A stretch of 64,000 bases of DNA from an uncultured Sphingomonadaceae bacterium (GTDB lineage Bacteria; Pseudomonadota; Alphaproteobacteria; Sphingomonadales; Sphingomonadaceae). The notes under the pieces were generated by a model, which saw nothing but the letters and a program-made list of their open reading frames with translations, had not been told where the DNA came from and searched no databases. Every line of letters begins with the position of its first letter. Position 1 is the stretch's first letter. The stretch spans positions 124,001-188,000 of the forward strand of contig CANLBM010000004.1 of NCBI GenBank assembly GCA_947488845.1, written 5' to 3'. Made by a program: the position numbers and the translations under genes. This document shows positions 7,645 to 17,711 of the stretch, piece by piece.

Positions 7645-8556
7645 ATGGCTAATGGTAGCAATGTTCCGGCAAAAATCCCTGCCTTAGGGGGGGACGCGAG
7701 CCTGAACCGGTATCTCTCGGAAGTTCGTAAATTTCCGTTATTGACCCCAGAACAAGAATATATGCTGGCGAAACGCTATTCTGAACACAAGGATCAGGAA
7801 GCAGCGGCCCAGCTGGTTACGTCGCATCTGCGGCTCGTCGCCAAGATCGCGATGGGTTTCCGCGGCTATGGCCTGCCTGTTTCGGACCTGATTTCCGAAG
7901 GTAATGTCGGCCTGATGCAAGGCGTCAAGAAATTCGAACCTGAACGCGGTTTCCGCCTCGCGACCTACGCGATGTGGTGGATTCGCGCGTCGATCCAGGA
8001 ATATGTGCTGCGCAGCTGGAGCCTCGTCAAAATGGGGACGACCGCTGCGCAGAAGAAGCTTTTCTTCAACCTGCGCCGGATGAAGAATAATCTCGATGCG
8101 TTCGAGGACGGTGATCTCTCGCCGGAAGACGTCCAGAAAATTTCCACCGATTTGGGTGTTGCCGAGCATGAAGTGGTCAATATGAACCGCCGCATGTCGA
8201 TGGGCGGCGATGCGTCGCTGAACGTCTCGCTTTCGTCCGAAGATGGCGATGGTGGCCAGTGGCAGGACATTTTGGAAGATGACGGCCCGTTGCACGATGA
8301 AGCCATTGCCGCGTCGCAGGAAGCCGACTTCCGGCATGACATGCTGACGGAAGCCATGGATTCGTTAAACGAACGCGAACAGCATATCCTGGCCGAACGC
8401 CGCTTGTCGGAAGACCCGAAGACACTCGAGGATTTGAGCAAGGTTTATGATGTCAGCCGCGAACGTATTCGTCAGATCGAAGTTCGTGCGTTCGAGAAGT
8501 TGCAAAAAGCGATGCTTCGCATTGCTGGAGAAAAGCAACTTCTTGCAGCTAGCTAA
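7645..8556 (+). CDS. rpoH: RNA polymerase sigma-32 factor (heat shock)
   Basis: A 303-residue sigma-70 family factor. Region 2 is clear (LISEGNVGLMQGVKKFEPERGFRLATYAMWWIRASIQEYVL). The RpoH box, a segment bound by chaperones and core enzyme, is seen as QKKLFFNLRRMK. Region 4 ends with the helix-turn-helix LSKVYDVSRERIRQIEVRAF. It directs transcription of heat-shock genes such as clpP, dnaK and groEL. The start has a good ribosome site (AGAAGGAAC). A strong terminator follows. The neighbouring clpP has a matching promoter candidate at 11533-11561. Confidence 0.95.
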   Translation: MANGSNVPAKIPALGGDASLNRYLSEVRKFPLLTPEQEYMLAKRYSEHKDQEAAAQLVTSHLRLVAKIAMGFRGYGLPVSDLISEGNVGLMQGVKKFEPERGFRLATYAMWWIRASIQEYVLRSWSLVKMGTTAAQKKLFFNLRRMKNNLDAFEDGDLSPEDVQKISTDLGVAEHEVVNMNRRMSMGGDASLNVSLSSEDGDGGQWQDILEDDGPLHDEAIAASQEADFRHDMLTEAMDSLNEREQHILAERRLSEDPKTLEDLSKVYDVSRERIRQIEVRAFEKLQKAMLRIAGEKQLLAAS

Positions 8557-8589
8557 ATCCAAAGGCTCGTTTTAGAACGAAATTGTCAA

Positions 8590-8624
8590 ACGCCCCGAAA
8601 CAGGATTTGTTTTCGGGGCGTTTT
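8590..8624 (+). terminator. Rho-independent terminator after rpoH
   Basis: A 10-base stem (CGCCCCGAAA with TTTCGGGGCG) and a short loop are followed by TTTT. It lies 34 bases after the rpoH stop and just before mtgA, so rpoH is transcribed separately. Confidence 0.85.
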
Positions 8625-8641
8625 GCATTTAGATCATTCGC

Positions 8642-9307
8642 ATGCGGGCAATTAAATTTCTCTTCAAATTTATCGTCTATTTTGTCCTGATCACGGTCGC
8701 GTGGGTCGGGCTTTACGCGATTGTGCCTCCGCCGATCACCGCCACGATGATCATGGACGAAAATAGTATCACCAAGGACTGGACGAGTTTCAGCGATATT
8801 TCGCCGAATATGGTACGCGCGGTGATTGCTGCCGAAGATGGAAAATTCTGCAGCCATGACGGATTTGATACCGATGCGATTCAACAGGCAATCAAACGCA
8901 ACGCCCAGGGAGGCCGAATTCGCGGTGGCTCAACGATTTCCCAGCAAGTCGCAAAAAATGCGTTCCTCTGGCAGGGTGGCGGCTTTTTCCGCAAGGGGCT
9001 GGAAGCCTATTTCACCTTCCTGATCGAGACGATCTGGAGCAAGAAACGGATCATGGAAGTCTATCTCAATATCGCCGAGACCGGCATCGGCACCTATGGC
9101 GTACAGGCCGGTGCCCTGCGCTATTTCAAGAAGGACGCCAAGGACCTGACGGGCATAGAGGCTGCGCGCATCGCAGCTGCCCTGCCCTTGCCCAAGAAAC
9201 GCGCTGTGAACGGCGCCAGCGGCTTCACCCGCCGCTATGGCAATACGATTGCCGCCCGGATCAATGTCGTCCGGAACGAGAAGCTGGACGGGTGCCTGTA
9301 TAAATGA
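8642..9307 (+). CDS. mtgA: Monofunctional biosynthetic peptidoglycan transglycosylase
   Basis: A 221-residue protein of glycosyltransferase family 51. Residues about 5-28 form a membrane anchor (IKFLFKFIVYFVLITVAWVGLY). The first catalytic glutamate lies in VIAAEDGKFCSHDGFD. The family motifs GGSTISQQVAKNAFLW and KKRIMEVYLNIAETGIGTYG (second glutamate) are all present. It polymerises lipid II into glycan strands at the inner membrane without a transpeptidase domain. It stands alone between rpoH and the convergent clpX. Confidence 0.94.
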   Translation: MRAIKFLFKFIVYFVLITVAWVGLYAIVPPPITATMIMDENSITKDWTSFSDISPNMVRAVIAAEDGKFCSHDGFDTDAIQQAIKRNAQGGRIRGGSTISQQVAKNAFLWQGGGFFRKGLEAYFTFLIETIWSKKRIMEVYLNIAETGIGTYGVQAGALRYFKKDAKDLTGIEAARIAAALPLPKKRAVNGASGFTRRYGNTIAARINVVRNEKLDGCLYK

Positions 9308-9443
9308 TCGTGCAGCCACGAGGCTGAGAATTGAAAATTCAATAAGCAGAATCGGCTACGGGCCTCTGCGCAAAAAGCAATAGCCTGCGACACGGCCATA
9401 GCTCTACCCTTGAAATCGTTCCCGTACTTGTCCGGGAAATTGA

Positions 9444-10715
9444 TTAGGCCGCGTCTTCCTTCTTCGCCTTGGCGCTTTTGGCGATCACCTTCACCGGCTC
9501 TTTCGTGCCGACGACGACGTCCTTGTCGATCACGATCTCGTCCACGCCTTCAAAGTCTGGCAGGTCGAACATGGTATCGAGCAGGATATTCTCGACGATG
9601 GAGCGCAGACCGCGGGCACCGGTTTTGCGTTCGATCGCCTTATTGGCGACCGCTACCAGTGCGTCATCGGTGAAGGTCAAACCGACATCTTCCAGTTCGA
9701 ACAATTTGCGATATTGTTTTACCAGCGCGTTTTTCGGTTCCTGAAGGATCGTGACCAGTGCATCGACATCGAGATCCTCGAGCGTCGCGATTACCGGCAA
9801 ACGGCCTACAAATTCAGGGATCAGGCCGAATTTCAACAAATCCTCGGGTTCGCCCTGAGCCAGAAGCTCGCCTACGCGCCGTTCTTCCGGAGCCGCAACA
9901 TGGGCGCCAAAACCGATCGACTTGCCCTCGAGACGGTCACCGATGATTTTTTCCAGACCAGCAAATGCACCGCCGCAAATGAACAGGATGTTGGTGGTGT
10001 CGACCTGCAGGAATTCCTGCTGCGGATGCTTGCGCCCGCCTTGTGGGGGAACGCTGGCGGTGGTGCCTTCCATGAGCTTCAGCAAAGCCTGCTGGACGCC
10101 TTCCCCGGAAACATCGCGGGTGATTGAAGGGTTTTCCGCCTTGCGGCTGATCTTGTCGATTTCGTCGATATAGACGATGCCGCGCTGGGCCTTCTCGACA
10201 TTATAGTCGGACGCCTGAAGCAGCTTGAGAATGATGTTCTCGACGTCTTCACCGACATAGCCGGCTTCGGTCAATGTCGTCGCATCGGCCATGGTGAAGG
10301 GCACGTCGAATGTCTTTGCCAAAGTCTGCGCCAACAGGGTCTTGCCGCAACCGGTAGGACCAACCAGCAGGATATTGGACTTCGCTAGTTCGATATCACC
10401 GGATTTCGCGGCATGGTTGAGGCGCTTGTAATGGTTGTGAACGGCGACCGAAAGCACGCGTTTCGCGCGTTTCTGACCGATGACATAGTCGTTCAGCACA
10501 TCGCAGATTTCCTGCGGTGTGGGAACTTCGCCATCCTTGCGTCCGGTCACGGTGCCCTTGGTTTCCTCGCGGATGATGTCGTTGCATAGCTCGACGCATT
10601 CATCGCAGATGAAGACCGTGGGGCCCGCAATCAGCTTGCGGACTTCATGCTGGGATTTGCCGCAGAAGGAGCAATATAGGGTGCTCTTCGAATCAGATCC
10701 CGTCAATTTCGTCAT
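9444..10715 (-). CDS. clpX: ATP-dependent Clp protease ATP-binding subunit ClpX
   Basis: A 423-residue AAA+ unfoldase. The N-terminal zinc-binding domain has four cysteines (C15, C18, C37, C40). The Walker A motif is GPTGCGKT at residues 119-126, and Walker B is VYIDEIDKI. The pore loop GYVGEDVE and the sensor region [12 protein letters not shown] are in place. It unfolds substrates and feeds them into ClpP; in alphaproteobacteria it also clears CtrA. clpP lies 139 bases upstream on the same strand, so the order clpP-clpX is kept. The C-terminal tail is lysine- and alanine-rich. Confidence 0.97.
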   Translation of the reverse strand: MTKLTGSDSKSTLYCSFCGKSQHEVRKLIAGPTVFICDECVELCNDIIREETKGTVTGRKDGEVPTPQEICDVLNDYVIGQKRAKRVLSVAVHNHYKRLNHAAKSGDIELAKSNILLVGPTGCGKTLLAQTLAKTFDVPFTMADATTLTEAGYVGEDVENIILKLLQASDYNVEKAQRGIVYIDEIDKISRKAENPSITRDVSGEGVQQALLKLMEGTTASVPPQGGRKHPQQEFLQVDTTNILFICGGAFAGLEKIIGDRLEGKSIGFGAHVAAPEERRVGELLAQGEPEDLLKFGLIPEFVGRLPVIATLEDLDVDALVTILQEPKNALVKQYRKLFELEDVGLTFTDDALVAVANKAIERKTGARGLRSIVENILLDTMFDLPDFEGVDEIVIDKDVVVGTKEPVKVIAKSAKAKKEDAA

Positions 10716-10854
10716 AAAAAGTCCTTAAAAACCGGCCAGTTTTGTAATCTAACCGTCAAATCCCAAATTGCCACCGCTTTTTTCACGGTTTTTCCACCGA
10801 ATAGCCAAGTCTATCAAATTGGGCTTAAATTTCATTTAGGCTGGCGGTAACCGC

Positions 10855-11478
10855 TTATTTAGCATCTTCCGCTGGTACCGGGCGCTTGTCGTAAACTTCG
10901 TCGACAATCCCGAATGCCTTGGCTTCGTCGGCTTCAAGAAATGTATCGCGGTCCATTGCCTTTTCAATTTCTTCCACCGATTTTCCGGTATATTTTGCAT
11001 AAAGATTGTTCATGCTCGACCGAATGCGCAAGATTTCCTTGGCCTGAATTTCGATATCCGACGCCATGCCTTGCGCGCCACCAGATGGCTGGTGCACCAT
11101 GATACGGGCGTTGGTCGTCGCCATCCGCATGCCCGGCTCGCCGGCAGCGAGCAGGAAACTGCCCATGGAAGCCGCCTGCCCAACGCAAACCGTGCCGACC
11201 CGCGGACGGATATATTGCATGGTGTCATGGATCGCCATGCCGGCAGTCACGACCCCGCCCGGCGAGTTGATGTAAAGATAGATATCTTTCTTGGGATTTT
11301 CCGACTCCAGAAACAGCAATTGCGCCGTAATGATCGATGCCATCCCGTCTTCGACCGGTCCGGTAACAAACACGATCCGCTCGCGCAGCAGTCGGGAAAA
11401 AATGTCGAAACTACGTTCGCCGCGGTTGGATTGTTCGATAACAACCGGGACTAGAGCGTCTGTGATCGGATCATGCAT
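10855..11478 (-). CDS. clpP: ATP-dependent Clp protease proteolytic subunit ClpP
   Basis: A 207-residue serine protease. The catalytic triad reads S104 in [12 protein letters not shown]129 in [11 protein letters not shown] and D178 in [13 protein letters not shown]. The N-terminus starts directly with [16 protein letters not shown], with a short propeptide. It forms the tetradecameric chamber for ClpX and ClpA. A heat-shock-like promoter candidate lies about 55-85 bases upstream, consistent with control by the RpoH encoded 2.3 kb away. A second, divergent clpP-like gene starts 244 bases away on the other strand. Confidence 0.97.
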   Translation of the reverse strand: MHDPITDALVPVVIEQSNRGERSFDIFSRLLRERIVFVTGPVEDGMASIITAQLLFLESENPKKDIYLYINSPGGVVTAGMAIHDTMQYIRPRVGTVCVGQAASMGSFLLAAGEPGMRMATTNARIMVHQPSGGAQGMASDIEIQAKEILRIRSSMNNLYAKYTGKSVEEIEKAMDRDTFLEADEAKAFGIVDEVYDKRPVPAEDAK

Positions 11479-11532
11479 GTTGTAAGTCGTCCTATTTTTA
11501 TCTCTTTTGCGCTTGTCTTCAGCGTCGCCACT

Positions 11533-11561
11533 ACATCGGGATTATCGCGGAATTGTTCAAG
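11533..11561 (-). promoter_or_regulatory. Candidate sigma-32 promoter for clpP
   Basis: On the minus strand CTTGAA (11561-11556) is followed after 15 bases by CCCGATGT (11540-11533). The E. coli sigma-32 consensus is CTTGAA, 13-15 bases, CCCCATnT, so only one base of the core differs. Transcription would begin near 11526, giving a leader of about 50 bases for clpP. The site is inferred from sequence alone. Confidence 0.5.
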
Positions 11562-11722
11562 GGCTTTAACGATGTTGGGGCAGAATGATTGCCGTTCAGA
11601 AAAAATACATCACCAGCATGACGATCATTGCGCACCTTCCCCGCTATCCCTACATGTTCTTCAAGGCAATGCTGATCGTTCCTTGATCGGTGCAAGTCAA
11701 AATTCCATTAGCGGAGTCAAGA

Positions 11723-12337
11723 ATGATAAACACCAACAGCCCAATCGCTTTCAATAACGAGGACGAAGACGAGAACAAGTCCGGTGGCCTGCCCGGCGCC
11801 ATGATGACGAAGTTTCTTGAAGCCCGCACCATCATGATATTTGGTGGAATTGACCAGAAGCTGGCCGAGCGCGTGTCCACGCAGCTGCTCTATCTCGACC
11901 ATGTCAATCATGATCCCATTCGCATTTTCCTGAATTCTCCCGGTGGCCATGTCGAATCGGGCGACACGATCCACGATCTGGTCCGCTATATCAGCTCGCC
12001 GGTCGCGATGATCGGAACCGGCTGGGTGGCGAGCGCCGGCACCCATATTTTCCTCGGCGTACCCAAGGAGCGGCGTTTCTGTCTGCCCAATACGCGTTTC
12101 CTGATCCATCAACCATCCGGTGGAGCCGGTGGCAAGGCGTCGGACATTGCCATCCAGGCGCAGGAAATCGTGAAAATGCGCGAACGGCTTGCGCAGATTA
12201 TTGCGGAAGAAACCGGGCAGGATGTCGAACGCATCCGCAAGGATATTGATCGCGATTACTGGATGAGCACCGAAGAGGCCAAGGAATATGGCATTCTCGG
12301 CACCGTTATCAACAAGGCGAGTGAAGTCACGATCTGA
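11723..12337 (+). CDS. Second ClpP-family serine protease (ClpP2)
   Basis: A 204-residue ClpP paralogue from the start MINTNSPIAF, chosen for GCGGAG upstream; an earlier ATG at 11690 would add eleven residues. The triad is complete, with the same numbering and spacing as the first ClpP: S104 in GWVASAGTHIF, H129 in LIHQPSGGAGG and D178 in DIDRDYW. The acidic N-terminus (NNEDEDENKSGG) differs from ClpP's loop that docks ClpX. It may form its own ring or a mixed barrel with ClpP, as known for paired ClpPs in other bacteria; which applies here is not visible. It is divergent from clpP. Confidence 0.9.
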   Translation: MINTNSPIAFNNEDEDENKSGGLPGAMMTKFLEARTIMIFGGIDQKLAERVSTQLLYLDHVNHDPIRIFLNSPGGHVESGDTIHDLVRYISSPVAMIGTGWVASAGTHIFLGVPKERRFCLPNTRFLIHQPSGGAGGKASDIAIQAQEIVKMRERLAQIIAEETGQDVERIRKDIDRDYWMSTEEAKEYGILGTVINKASEVTI

Positions 12338-12386
12338 TCCCGGTTAAAGCCGCAAGTCGCGGTCGGAAACTGGCATTGACCAGCGC

Positions 12387-12427
12387 ATAAAAAAGCCGGA
12401 CAGGTTCGCCCTGCCCGGCTTTTTTAC
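12387..12427. terminator. Bidirectional terminator between clpP2 and tig
   Basis: AAAAAAGCCGG and CCGGCTTTTTT arms surround a GC-rich stem (GCCGGACAGG with CCTGCCCGGC). There is an A-run on one side and a T-run on the other, so it can end transcripts of both convergent genes. Confidence 0.85.
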
Positions 12428-12443
12428 ATTCAGACCAAATCCG

Positions 12444-13988
12444 TTATTTCTTGGCAGGTGCCTTTTTCGCAGCAGGCTTCTTGGCCGCTGGCTTTTTGGC
12501 TGGCGCCTTTTCCGCAGCGGCTTTGGCCGGAGCCTTTTTCGCTGGTGCTTTCTTGGCCGGCGCTTTTTCTGCGGCAGGTTTCTTCTCTGTAGCAGGTTTT
12601 TTTGCAGCGGCTTTCTTCGCCGGTGCCTTTTTCTTGGCAGCCGGCTTGGTTTCGGCCTCGTCTTCTGCTTCGATCGCGGCTTCCAGTTCCTCGCGGGTAA
12701 CCTTGCGGTCGGTTACTTCCGCCTTGTCAAACAGGAAGTCGACGACCTTGTCTTCGTACATTGGCGCGCGAAGCTGGGCTGCCGCCATCTGGTCCTGCTG
12801 GATATACTGGACGAAACGGTCACGGTCTTCCGGACGATATTGCTGAGCCGCCTGCTGGATCAGCATGCCCATTTCCTGCTGGCTGACTTCGACACCATTT
12901 TTCTGGCCGATTTCCGAGAGCAGCAATCCCAGACGGACGCGACGGACCGCGATGTCGCGATATTCGTCCTTTTCGTCTTCCATTTCCTTGCGGGCAGCTT
13001 CAGGATCTTCTTCCTGCGCAGCTTCCTGCTCGAGCTGCTGCCAGATCTGGCTGAACTCGGCTTCCACCATGCTCGGTGGCACTTCGAAATCATGGCTGGC
13101 GGCGAGCTGGTCGAGCAGCTTGCGCTTCATATGGGTGCGGGTCAGGCCGTTGAGTTCCTGCTCGATCTGCCCCTTGAGCAGTTCGGTCAGCTGATCAATG
13201 CCTTCAAGGCCCATGGATTTGGCCATTTCGTCGTCGGCCTTGGCGACCTTCGGCTTCTGCACTTCGCCGATGACAACATCGAACGTCGCGTCTTTGCCCT
13301 TCAGGTCTTCGACATTATAATCGTCCGGGAAGGTTACCTTGACGAGCACTTCGTCATTGGCTTTCTTGCCGATCAACTGGTCTTCGAAGCCAGGGATCAA
13401 ACGGCCGGAGCCCAGTTCGATCGCCATGCCTTCGCCCTTGCCACCGTCGAACGGAATGCCGTCGACCTTGCCTTCGAAATCGATCAGACATTGATCGCCG
13501 ATCTGGGCCTTGTAGGATTTGGCTGCGGTTTCGAACTGCTTCTGGCTCTCTGCAAATTTCTGCAGGGCTTCATCAACGGTTTTCTTGTCCGCTTCGACCT
13601 GTAGACGCTCCAGCTTCAGGCCTTCGACATCCGGTGTCGGGACGTCCGGCAGGATTTCGAGATCGATTTTGACGTTCGCGTCCTTGCCGGGCTCATAGCC
13701 TTCTTCAAGGTCGACATTGGGCTGCATCGCCGGACGGAGCTTGTTGTCCGTCATGGTTTTCTCGATGCTTTCCTGGATCGAGCTGGTCAGCGCGTCCTGC
13801 ATCAGGGCATCATTATGCATCTTGCGGACAAGATTGGCCGGAACCTTGCCTTTGCGGAAGCCGGGCATATTCACCTGTGGTGCCATTTTCTGCACCTCGG
13901 CTACAACCCGCGATTCGATATCATTCGCGGTTATCTTGATTTCATAGGCCCGTTTCAGACCTTCGTTCAGCGTTTCAACAATCTGCAT
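12444..13988 (-). CDS. tig: Trigger factor with Lys/Ala/Pro-rich C-terminal tail
   Basis: A 514-residue ribosome-bound chaperone and peptidyl-prolyl isomerase; the family is usually about 430-450 residues. The ribosome-docking signature GFRKGKVP is at residues 43-50. The FKBP-like domain spans about 150-245 (GDQCLIDFEGKVDGIPFDGG), and the C-terminal chaperone arms follow to about 440. The last 65-70 residues are a low-complexity, strongly basic run of AKKxAAKKPA repeats like the tails of bacterial histone H1-like proteins. Such a tail could contact rRNA or DNA (inference). The start and length of the core are ordinary. tRNA-Leu lies upstream. Confidence 0.95.
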   Translation of the reverse strand: MQIVETLNEGLKRAYEIKITANDIESRVVAEVQKMAPQVNMPGFRKGKVPANLVRKMHNDALMQDALTSSIQESIEKTMTDNKLRPAMQPNVDLEEGYEPGKDANVKIDLEILPDVPTPDVEGLKLERLQVEADKKTVDEALQKFAESQKQFETAAKSYKAQIGDQCLIDFEGKVDGIPFDGGKGEGMAIELGSGRLIPGFEDQLIGKKANDEVLVKVTFPDDYNVEDLKGKDATFDVVIGEVQKPKVAKADDEMAKSMGLEGIDQLTELLKGQIEQELNGLTRTHMKRKLLDQLAASHDFEVPPSMVEAEFSQIWQQLEQEAAQEEDPEAARKEMEDEKDEYRDIAVRRVRLGLLLSEIGQKNGVEVSQQEMGMLIQQAAQQYRPEDRDRFVQYIQQDQMAAAQLRAPMYEDKVVDFLFDKAEVTDRKVTREELEAAIEAEDEAETKPAAKKKAPAKKAAAKKPATEKKPAAEKAPAKKAPAKKAPAKAAAEKAPAKKPAAKKPAAKKAPAKK

Positions 13989-14044
13989 GACTATCCTTTG
14001 GTGCCTTCATATTCGGTGTTATTCGAAAGACTTTGCAACTAACT

Positions 14045-14129
14045 TGGTGCGGGCGAAGGGACTCGAACCCCCACACCCTAAGATACCAGAACCTAAATCT
14101 GGCGCGTCTACCAATTCCGCCACGCCCGC
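14045..14129 (-). tRNA. tRNA-Leu (UAG anticodon)
   Basis: The minus strand folds as a type II tRNA with acceptor arms GCGGGCG and CGCCCGC. The anticodon stem-loop is CCAGA-TTTAGGT-TCTGG (anticodon TAG), there is a long variable arm, and the T arm contains GGTTCGAGTCC. The CCA end is encoded. It reads CUA and other CUN leucine codons. Confidence 0.95.
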
Positions 14130-14220
14130 CCAGTTACGTCGTCAAAACTCTATCGAAGTACGATTGACCCGCGCGCCTAGCGTAAAGGCGCGTAGAGGGC
14201 AAGTGGGGTTTGCGAACGAA

Positions 14221-15708
14221 TCAACCCAGTGTCTTCCTGAGAAGTTCATTCACGACCTGTGGATTGGCCTTGCCTTGCATCGCCTTCATCGTCTGGCCGA
14301 CGAAGAAACCGAACAATTTGTCCTTGCCGTCGCGATATTGGGCGACCTTGTCTTCGTTGGCCGCCATCACTTCGGCGATGACCTTCTCGATCGCCCCGGT
14401 GTCCGATTCCTGAACGAGCCCCTTCTCCTCGACGATCTTCTTCGCGCCGTCGCCACTTTCGAGCATGATCTCGAACACCTGCTTGGCGATCTTGCCGGAA
14501 ATCGTGCCGTCGGCGACCAGACCGAGCAGTTCCGCGGCCTGCGCCGGTGAGACCGGGCTGTTCTCGATGCCCACGCCAAGCCGGTTGAGCGCGCCGAACA
14601 GTTCCGAAGTCACCCAGTTGGCGGCCGTACTGGCGATCTTCTCCGGCTCGTCGCTGATGTCGAGCAACTGTTCGAACCACAGGGCGGTTTCATGCTCGGC
14701 GGTCAGGACCGCTGCATTATAAGCGCTCAGGCCCAACACGTTCTTGTAACGCGCACGTTTTTCATCCGGAAGTTCCGGCAGGCTCGCCTTGCAGTCGAAG
14801 ATGAAATCATCCTCCAGTTCCAGCGGCAACAGGTCGGGATCGGGGAAATAGCGATAGTCGTGCGCGTCTTCCTTGGAGCGCATCGAACGGGTTTCGTTGC
14901 GGTCGGGGTCGAACAGGCGGGTTTCCTGGACCACAGTGCCGCCATCCTCGATCAGGTCGACCTGGCGCTGCGCCTCATATTCGATCACCGCCTGGATGAA
15001 GCGCATCGAGTTGACATTCTTGGTCTCGGTGCGAGTGCCGAGTTCGCCGCCGGGCTTGCGCACGCTGACATTGACGTCGGCACGCATCGAACCCTGCTCC
15101 ATATTGCCGTCGCACGACCCGACATAGCGCAGGATCGAGCGCAGCTTGCGGACATAGGCGGCAGCTTCCTTGGGCGAGGTCATGTCGGGCTTGGAGACGA
15201 TTTCCATCAGCGCGACGCCGCAGCGGTTGAGATCGACATAGGACATGGTCGGGTGCTGGTCGTGCATCAGCTTGCCGGCATCCTGCTCGATATGGATGCG
15301 CTCGACGCCGATCGCCTTGCCGTGGGCATCGGGGTCCTTCTCGTCGAGCGAAATCTGGATCACGCCCTCACCCACGATCGGATGGTAGAGCTGGGAAATT
15401 TGGTAACCCTGCGGCAGATCGGCGTAGAAATAATTCTTGCGGTCGAAGCGCGAATATTTGTTGATCTGGGCGTTGATCGCGAGACCGGTGCGCACCGCCT
15501 GACGGACGCATTCGCCGTTCAGCGTCGGCAGCATGCCGGGCATCGCAGCGTCAACCAGACTGACCTGCGTGTTCGGCTCCGCGCCAAATTCGGTGGAAGC
15601 CCCGGAAAAGAGCTTCGATTCGGAGGTGATCTGGGCGTGGACCTCGAGGCCGATCACGACCTCCCATTCGCCGGTTCCGCCCTGGATGCGATATGTTGAT
15701 TCAGTCAT
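14221..15708 (-). CDS. gatB: Aspartyl/glutamyl-tRNA amidotransferase subunit B
   Basis: About 495 residues from [11 protein letters not shown]. It is the kinase-like subunit of GatCAB, which activates misacylated Glu-tRNA(Gln) or Asp-tRNA(Asn) by phosphorylation and then amidates it with ammonia from GatA. The family signature [12 protein letters not shown] near the N-terminus is present, as are the internal segments [15 protein letters not shown] and [14 protein letters not shown]. The C-terminal YqeY-like domain ends with [10 protein letters not shown]. It is the last gene of the minus-strand operon gatC-gatA-gatB, and its start lies 2 bases after the gatA stop. Confidence 0.97.
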   Translation of the reverse strand: MTESTYRIQGGTGEWEVVIGLEVHAQITSESKLFSGASTEFGAEPNTQVSLVDAAMPGMLPTLNGECVRQAVRTGLAINAQINKYSRFDRKNYFYADLPQGYQISQLYHPIVGEGVIQISLDEKDPDAHGKAIGVERIHIEQDAGKLMHDQHPTMSYVDLNRCGVALMEIVSKPDMTSPKEAAAYVRKLRSILRYVGSCDGNMEQGSMRADVNVSVRKPGGELGTRTETKNVNSMRFIQAVIEYEAQRQVDLIEDGGTVVQETRLFDPDRNETRSMRSKEDAHDYRYFPDPDLLPLELEDDFIFDCKASLPELPDEKRARYKNVLGLSAYNAAVLTAEHETALWFEQLLDISDEPEKIASTAANWVTSELFGALNRLGVGIENSPVSPAQAAELLGLVADGTISGKIAKQVFEIMLESGDGAKKIVEEKGLVQESDTGAIEKVIAEVMAANEDKVAQYRDGKDKLFGFFVGQTMKAMQGKANPQVVNELLRKTLG

Positions 15709-15710
15709 TT

Positions 15711-17195
15711 CTACCACCACTGCTCAGGCTTGGCGACGAAGCCAGCCCGTTCCTCGATTGCCAGACCTGCGTTAAACACGCTCTGTTCGTCCAGTGCCTT
15801 GCCGATGATCTGCAGGCCGAGCGGCAACCCCTTGCCGTCCAGTCCGGCGGGTACCGACATTGCAGGCAGTCCGGCCAGCGAGCTGGGCACGGTGAACACG
15901 TCGTTGAGATACATGGCCAGCGGATCGTCCATTTTCTCGCCGAGGCCAAAGGCGGCGCTCGGTGCGGTCGGGGTCAGCAGCAGATCGCAGCTGTTCCAGG
16001 CCTTGTCGAAATCCTGCGCAATCAGCGTCCGGACCTTTTGCGCCTGGGTATAATAAGCGTCATAATAGCCGGCGCTGAGCACATAGGTGCCGATCATGAT
16101 CCGGCGCTTCACCTCGTCGCCGAAACCGGCTTCGCGGGTGGCGGCATACATGTCCTGCAACCCAGCCCCGTCCGGCAGATCGCGCAGACCATAGCGCACG
16201 CCGTCATAGCGCGAGAGGTTGGACGAAGCTTCCGCCGGAGCGATGATATAATAGGCGGGCAGTGCATATTTGGTATGCGGCAGCGAGACATCGACGATGG
16301 TCGCTCCGGCATCCTTCAGCATCTCGATGCCTTTCTGCCAGAGCGCATCGATATCGGCAGGCATATTCTCGACACGATATTCCTTGGGAATACCGATCTT
16401 CTTACCTGCGAGATTGCTATTCAGTGCCGCTTCCCAGTCAGGGACGGGCAGATCGAGCGAGGTCGAGTCCTTGGCATCGAAACCGGCCATCGACCCGAGC
16501 ATGATCGCGCAATCGCGGACATCATGGGCCATTGGTCCGGCCTGATCGAGCGAACTGGCAAAGGCAATCGTGCCCCAGCGCGAGCAGCGACCATAAGTCG
16601 GCTTGAAACCGGTGATGCCGGTGAAGGCAGCCGGCTGGCGAATCGATCCGCCGGTATCGGTGCCGGTGGCTGCGGGCGCGATGCGTCCGGAAACCACGGT
16701 CGCGCTGCCGCCCGACGAACCGCCGGGAGTGAGGTCGGCATTGCCGCCGTCATTGCGCCGCCATGGCGAGATGACATTGCCGAAGGCGCTCGTCTCGTTG
16801 GACGAGCCCATGGCGAACTGGTCGAGGTTGAGCTTGCCGAGCATGCCGGCGCCGGCCTTGAACAGATTGGCGGAAACCGTCGATTCATATTGCGGGACAA
16901 AGCCCTTGAGGATGCCGCTGGCTGCCGTGGTCTCGACACCTTTCGTGCAGAACAGGTCTTTCATGCCGATCGGAACGCCGGCCATCTTGCCCAGATCTTC
17001 ACCAGCCGCCTTGGCCTTGTCAGTCGCTTCCGCAGCGGCCAGAGCGTGTTCTGGCGTCTCGACGAGAAAGGCGTTCAGCGGTTTTGCCGCGCTGACCCGC
17101 GCGATAAAGGTCTCTGCAACTTCCTTCGCGGTGAAATCGCCATCGGCGATACCGCTGCGGATGCCTACGATACCCATTTCAAATATAGCGGTCAT
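15711..17195 (-). CDS. gatA: Aspartyl/glutamyl-tRNA amidotransferase subunit A
   Basis: A 494-residue amidase-signature enzyme that releases ammonia from glutamine for GatB. The Ser-cisSer-Lys triad is visible: lysine in [13 protein letters not shown] (about residue 77) and the serine pair in [11 protein letters not shown] together with [15 protein letters not shown]. Length and motif order are normal. The gene sits between gatC, from which it is separated by a palindromic repeat of about 70 bases, and gatB, to which it is nearly joined. Confidence 0.97.
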   Translation of the reverse strand: MTAIFEMGIVGIRSGIADGDFTAKEVAETFIARVSAAKPLNAFLVETPEHALAAAEATDKAKAAGEDLGKMAGVPIGMKDLFCTKGVETTAASGILKGFVPQYESTVSANLFKAGAGMLGKLNLDQFAMGSSNETSAFGNVISPWRRNDGGNADLTPGGSSGGSATVVSGRIAPAATGTDTGGSIRQPAAFTGITGFKPTYGRCSRWGTIAFASSLDQAGPMAHDVRDCAIMLGSMAGFDAKDSTSLDLPVPDWEAALNSNLAGKKIGIPKEYRVENMPADIDALWQKGIEMLKDAGATIVDVSLPHTKYALPAYYIIAPAEASSNLSRYDGVRYGLRDLPDGAGLQDMYAATREAGFGDEVKRRIMIGTYVLSAGYYDAYYTQAQKVRTLIAQDFDKAWNSCDLLLTPTAPSAAFGLGEKMDDPLAMYLNDVFTVPSSLAGLPAMSVPAGLDGKGLPLGLQIIGKALDEQSVFNAGLAIEERAGFVAKPEQWW

Positions 17196-17205
17196 AGCGC
17201 AGGCT

Positions 17206-17276
17206 CCGTTCGTTCTGAGCTTGTCGAAGCATGGATGTTTGCCGCAGGGCCCTTCGACAGGCTCAGGGCGAACGGG
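17206..17276. repeat. REP-like palindrome in the gatC-gatA gap
   Basis: Arms CCGTTCGTTCTGAGCTTGTCGAAG and CCTTCGACAGGCTCAGGGCGAACGG pair with a few mismatches around a loop of about 20 bases. The same family occurs inside glyS at 54463-54534. It splits the otherwise tight gatCAB operon by about 100 bases. Confidence 0.8.
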
Positions 17277-17295
17277 GTTTCTTTCCGGACCATCA

Positions 17296-17583
17296 TTATT
17301 CGATCACCTTCGGAACGGCAAAAAAGCCATGTTCGGCAATTGGCGCGTTGGCCAGAATCTTGTCGCGAATCTCGCCGTCGGTGACGACATCCTCGCGCAG
17401 CCGCAACTGGTTCGGGATCACCGCCGTCATCGGTTCGACCTTCGAAGTATCCACTTCCCCCAGTTGCTCGACCCAACCCAATATCTGGTTCAGTTCGGGC
17501 ACGAAGGCATCCGCTTCGGCTTCGGTGATCGCGATCCTCGAGAGACTGGCGATCTTTTTGACGGTTTCCTTATCGATTGACAT
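17296..17583 (-). CDS. gatC: Aspartyl/glutamyl-tRNA amidotransferase subunit C
   Basis: A 95-residue protein of the GatC family, the small subunit that clamps GatA and GatB. The sequence [20 protein letters not shown] followed by [22 protein letters not shown] matches the family pattern. The C-terminal half contains [20 protein letters not shown]. It is the first gene of the operon on the minus strand and divergent from the DUF3089 gene, with about 130 bases between them. Confidence 0.95.
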   Translation of the reverse strand: MSIDKETVKKIASLSRIAITEAEADAFVPELNQILGWVEQLGEVDTSKVEPMTAVIPNQLRLREDVVTDGEIRDKILANAPIAEHGFFAVPKVIE

Positions 17584-17711
17584 GACTCATTCTTTTTCAG
17601 TTCATCTTTTTTCGGGTAATGCGGATATATATTGTGTACCGAGCGCCGCTAGCACTGGCGCGAAGCGGCTTCAAGCGGATTGAAGCGCCCGCATATTGGT
17701 TGGAGTATCTT

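Noticed and set aside
15693..17384. A 563-residue open frame opposite gatA and gatC
   Set aside because: It is antisense to two well-recognised genes, has no family motifs and its composition is that of a mirror frame in GC-rich DNA.
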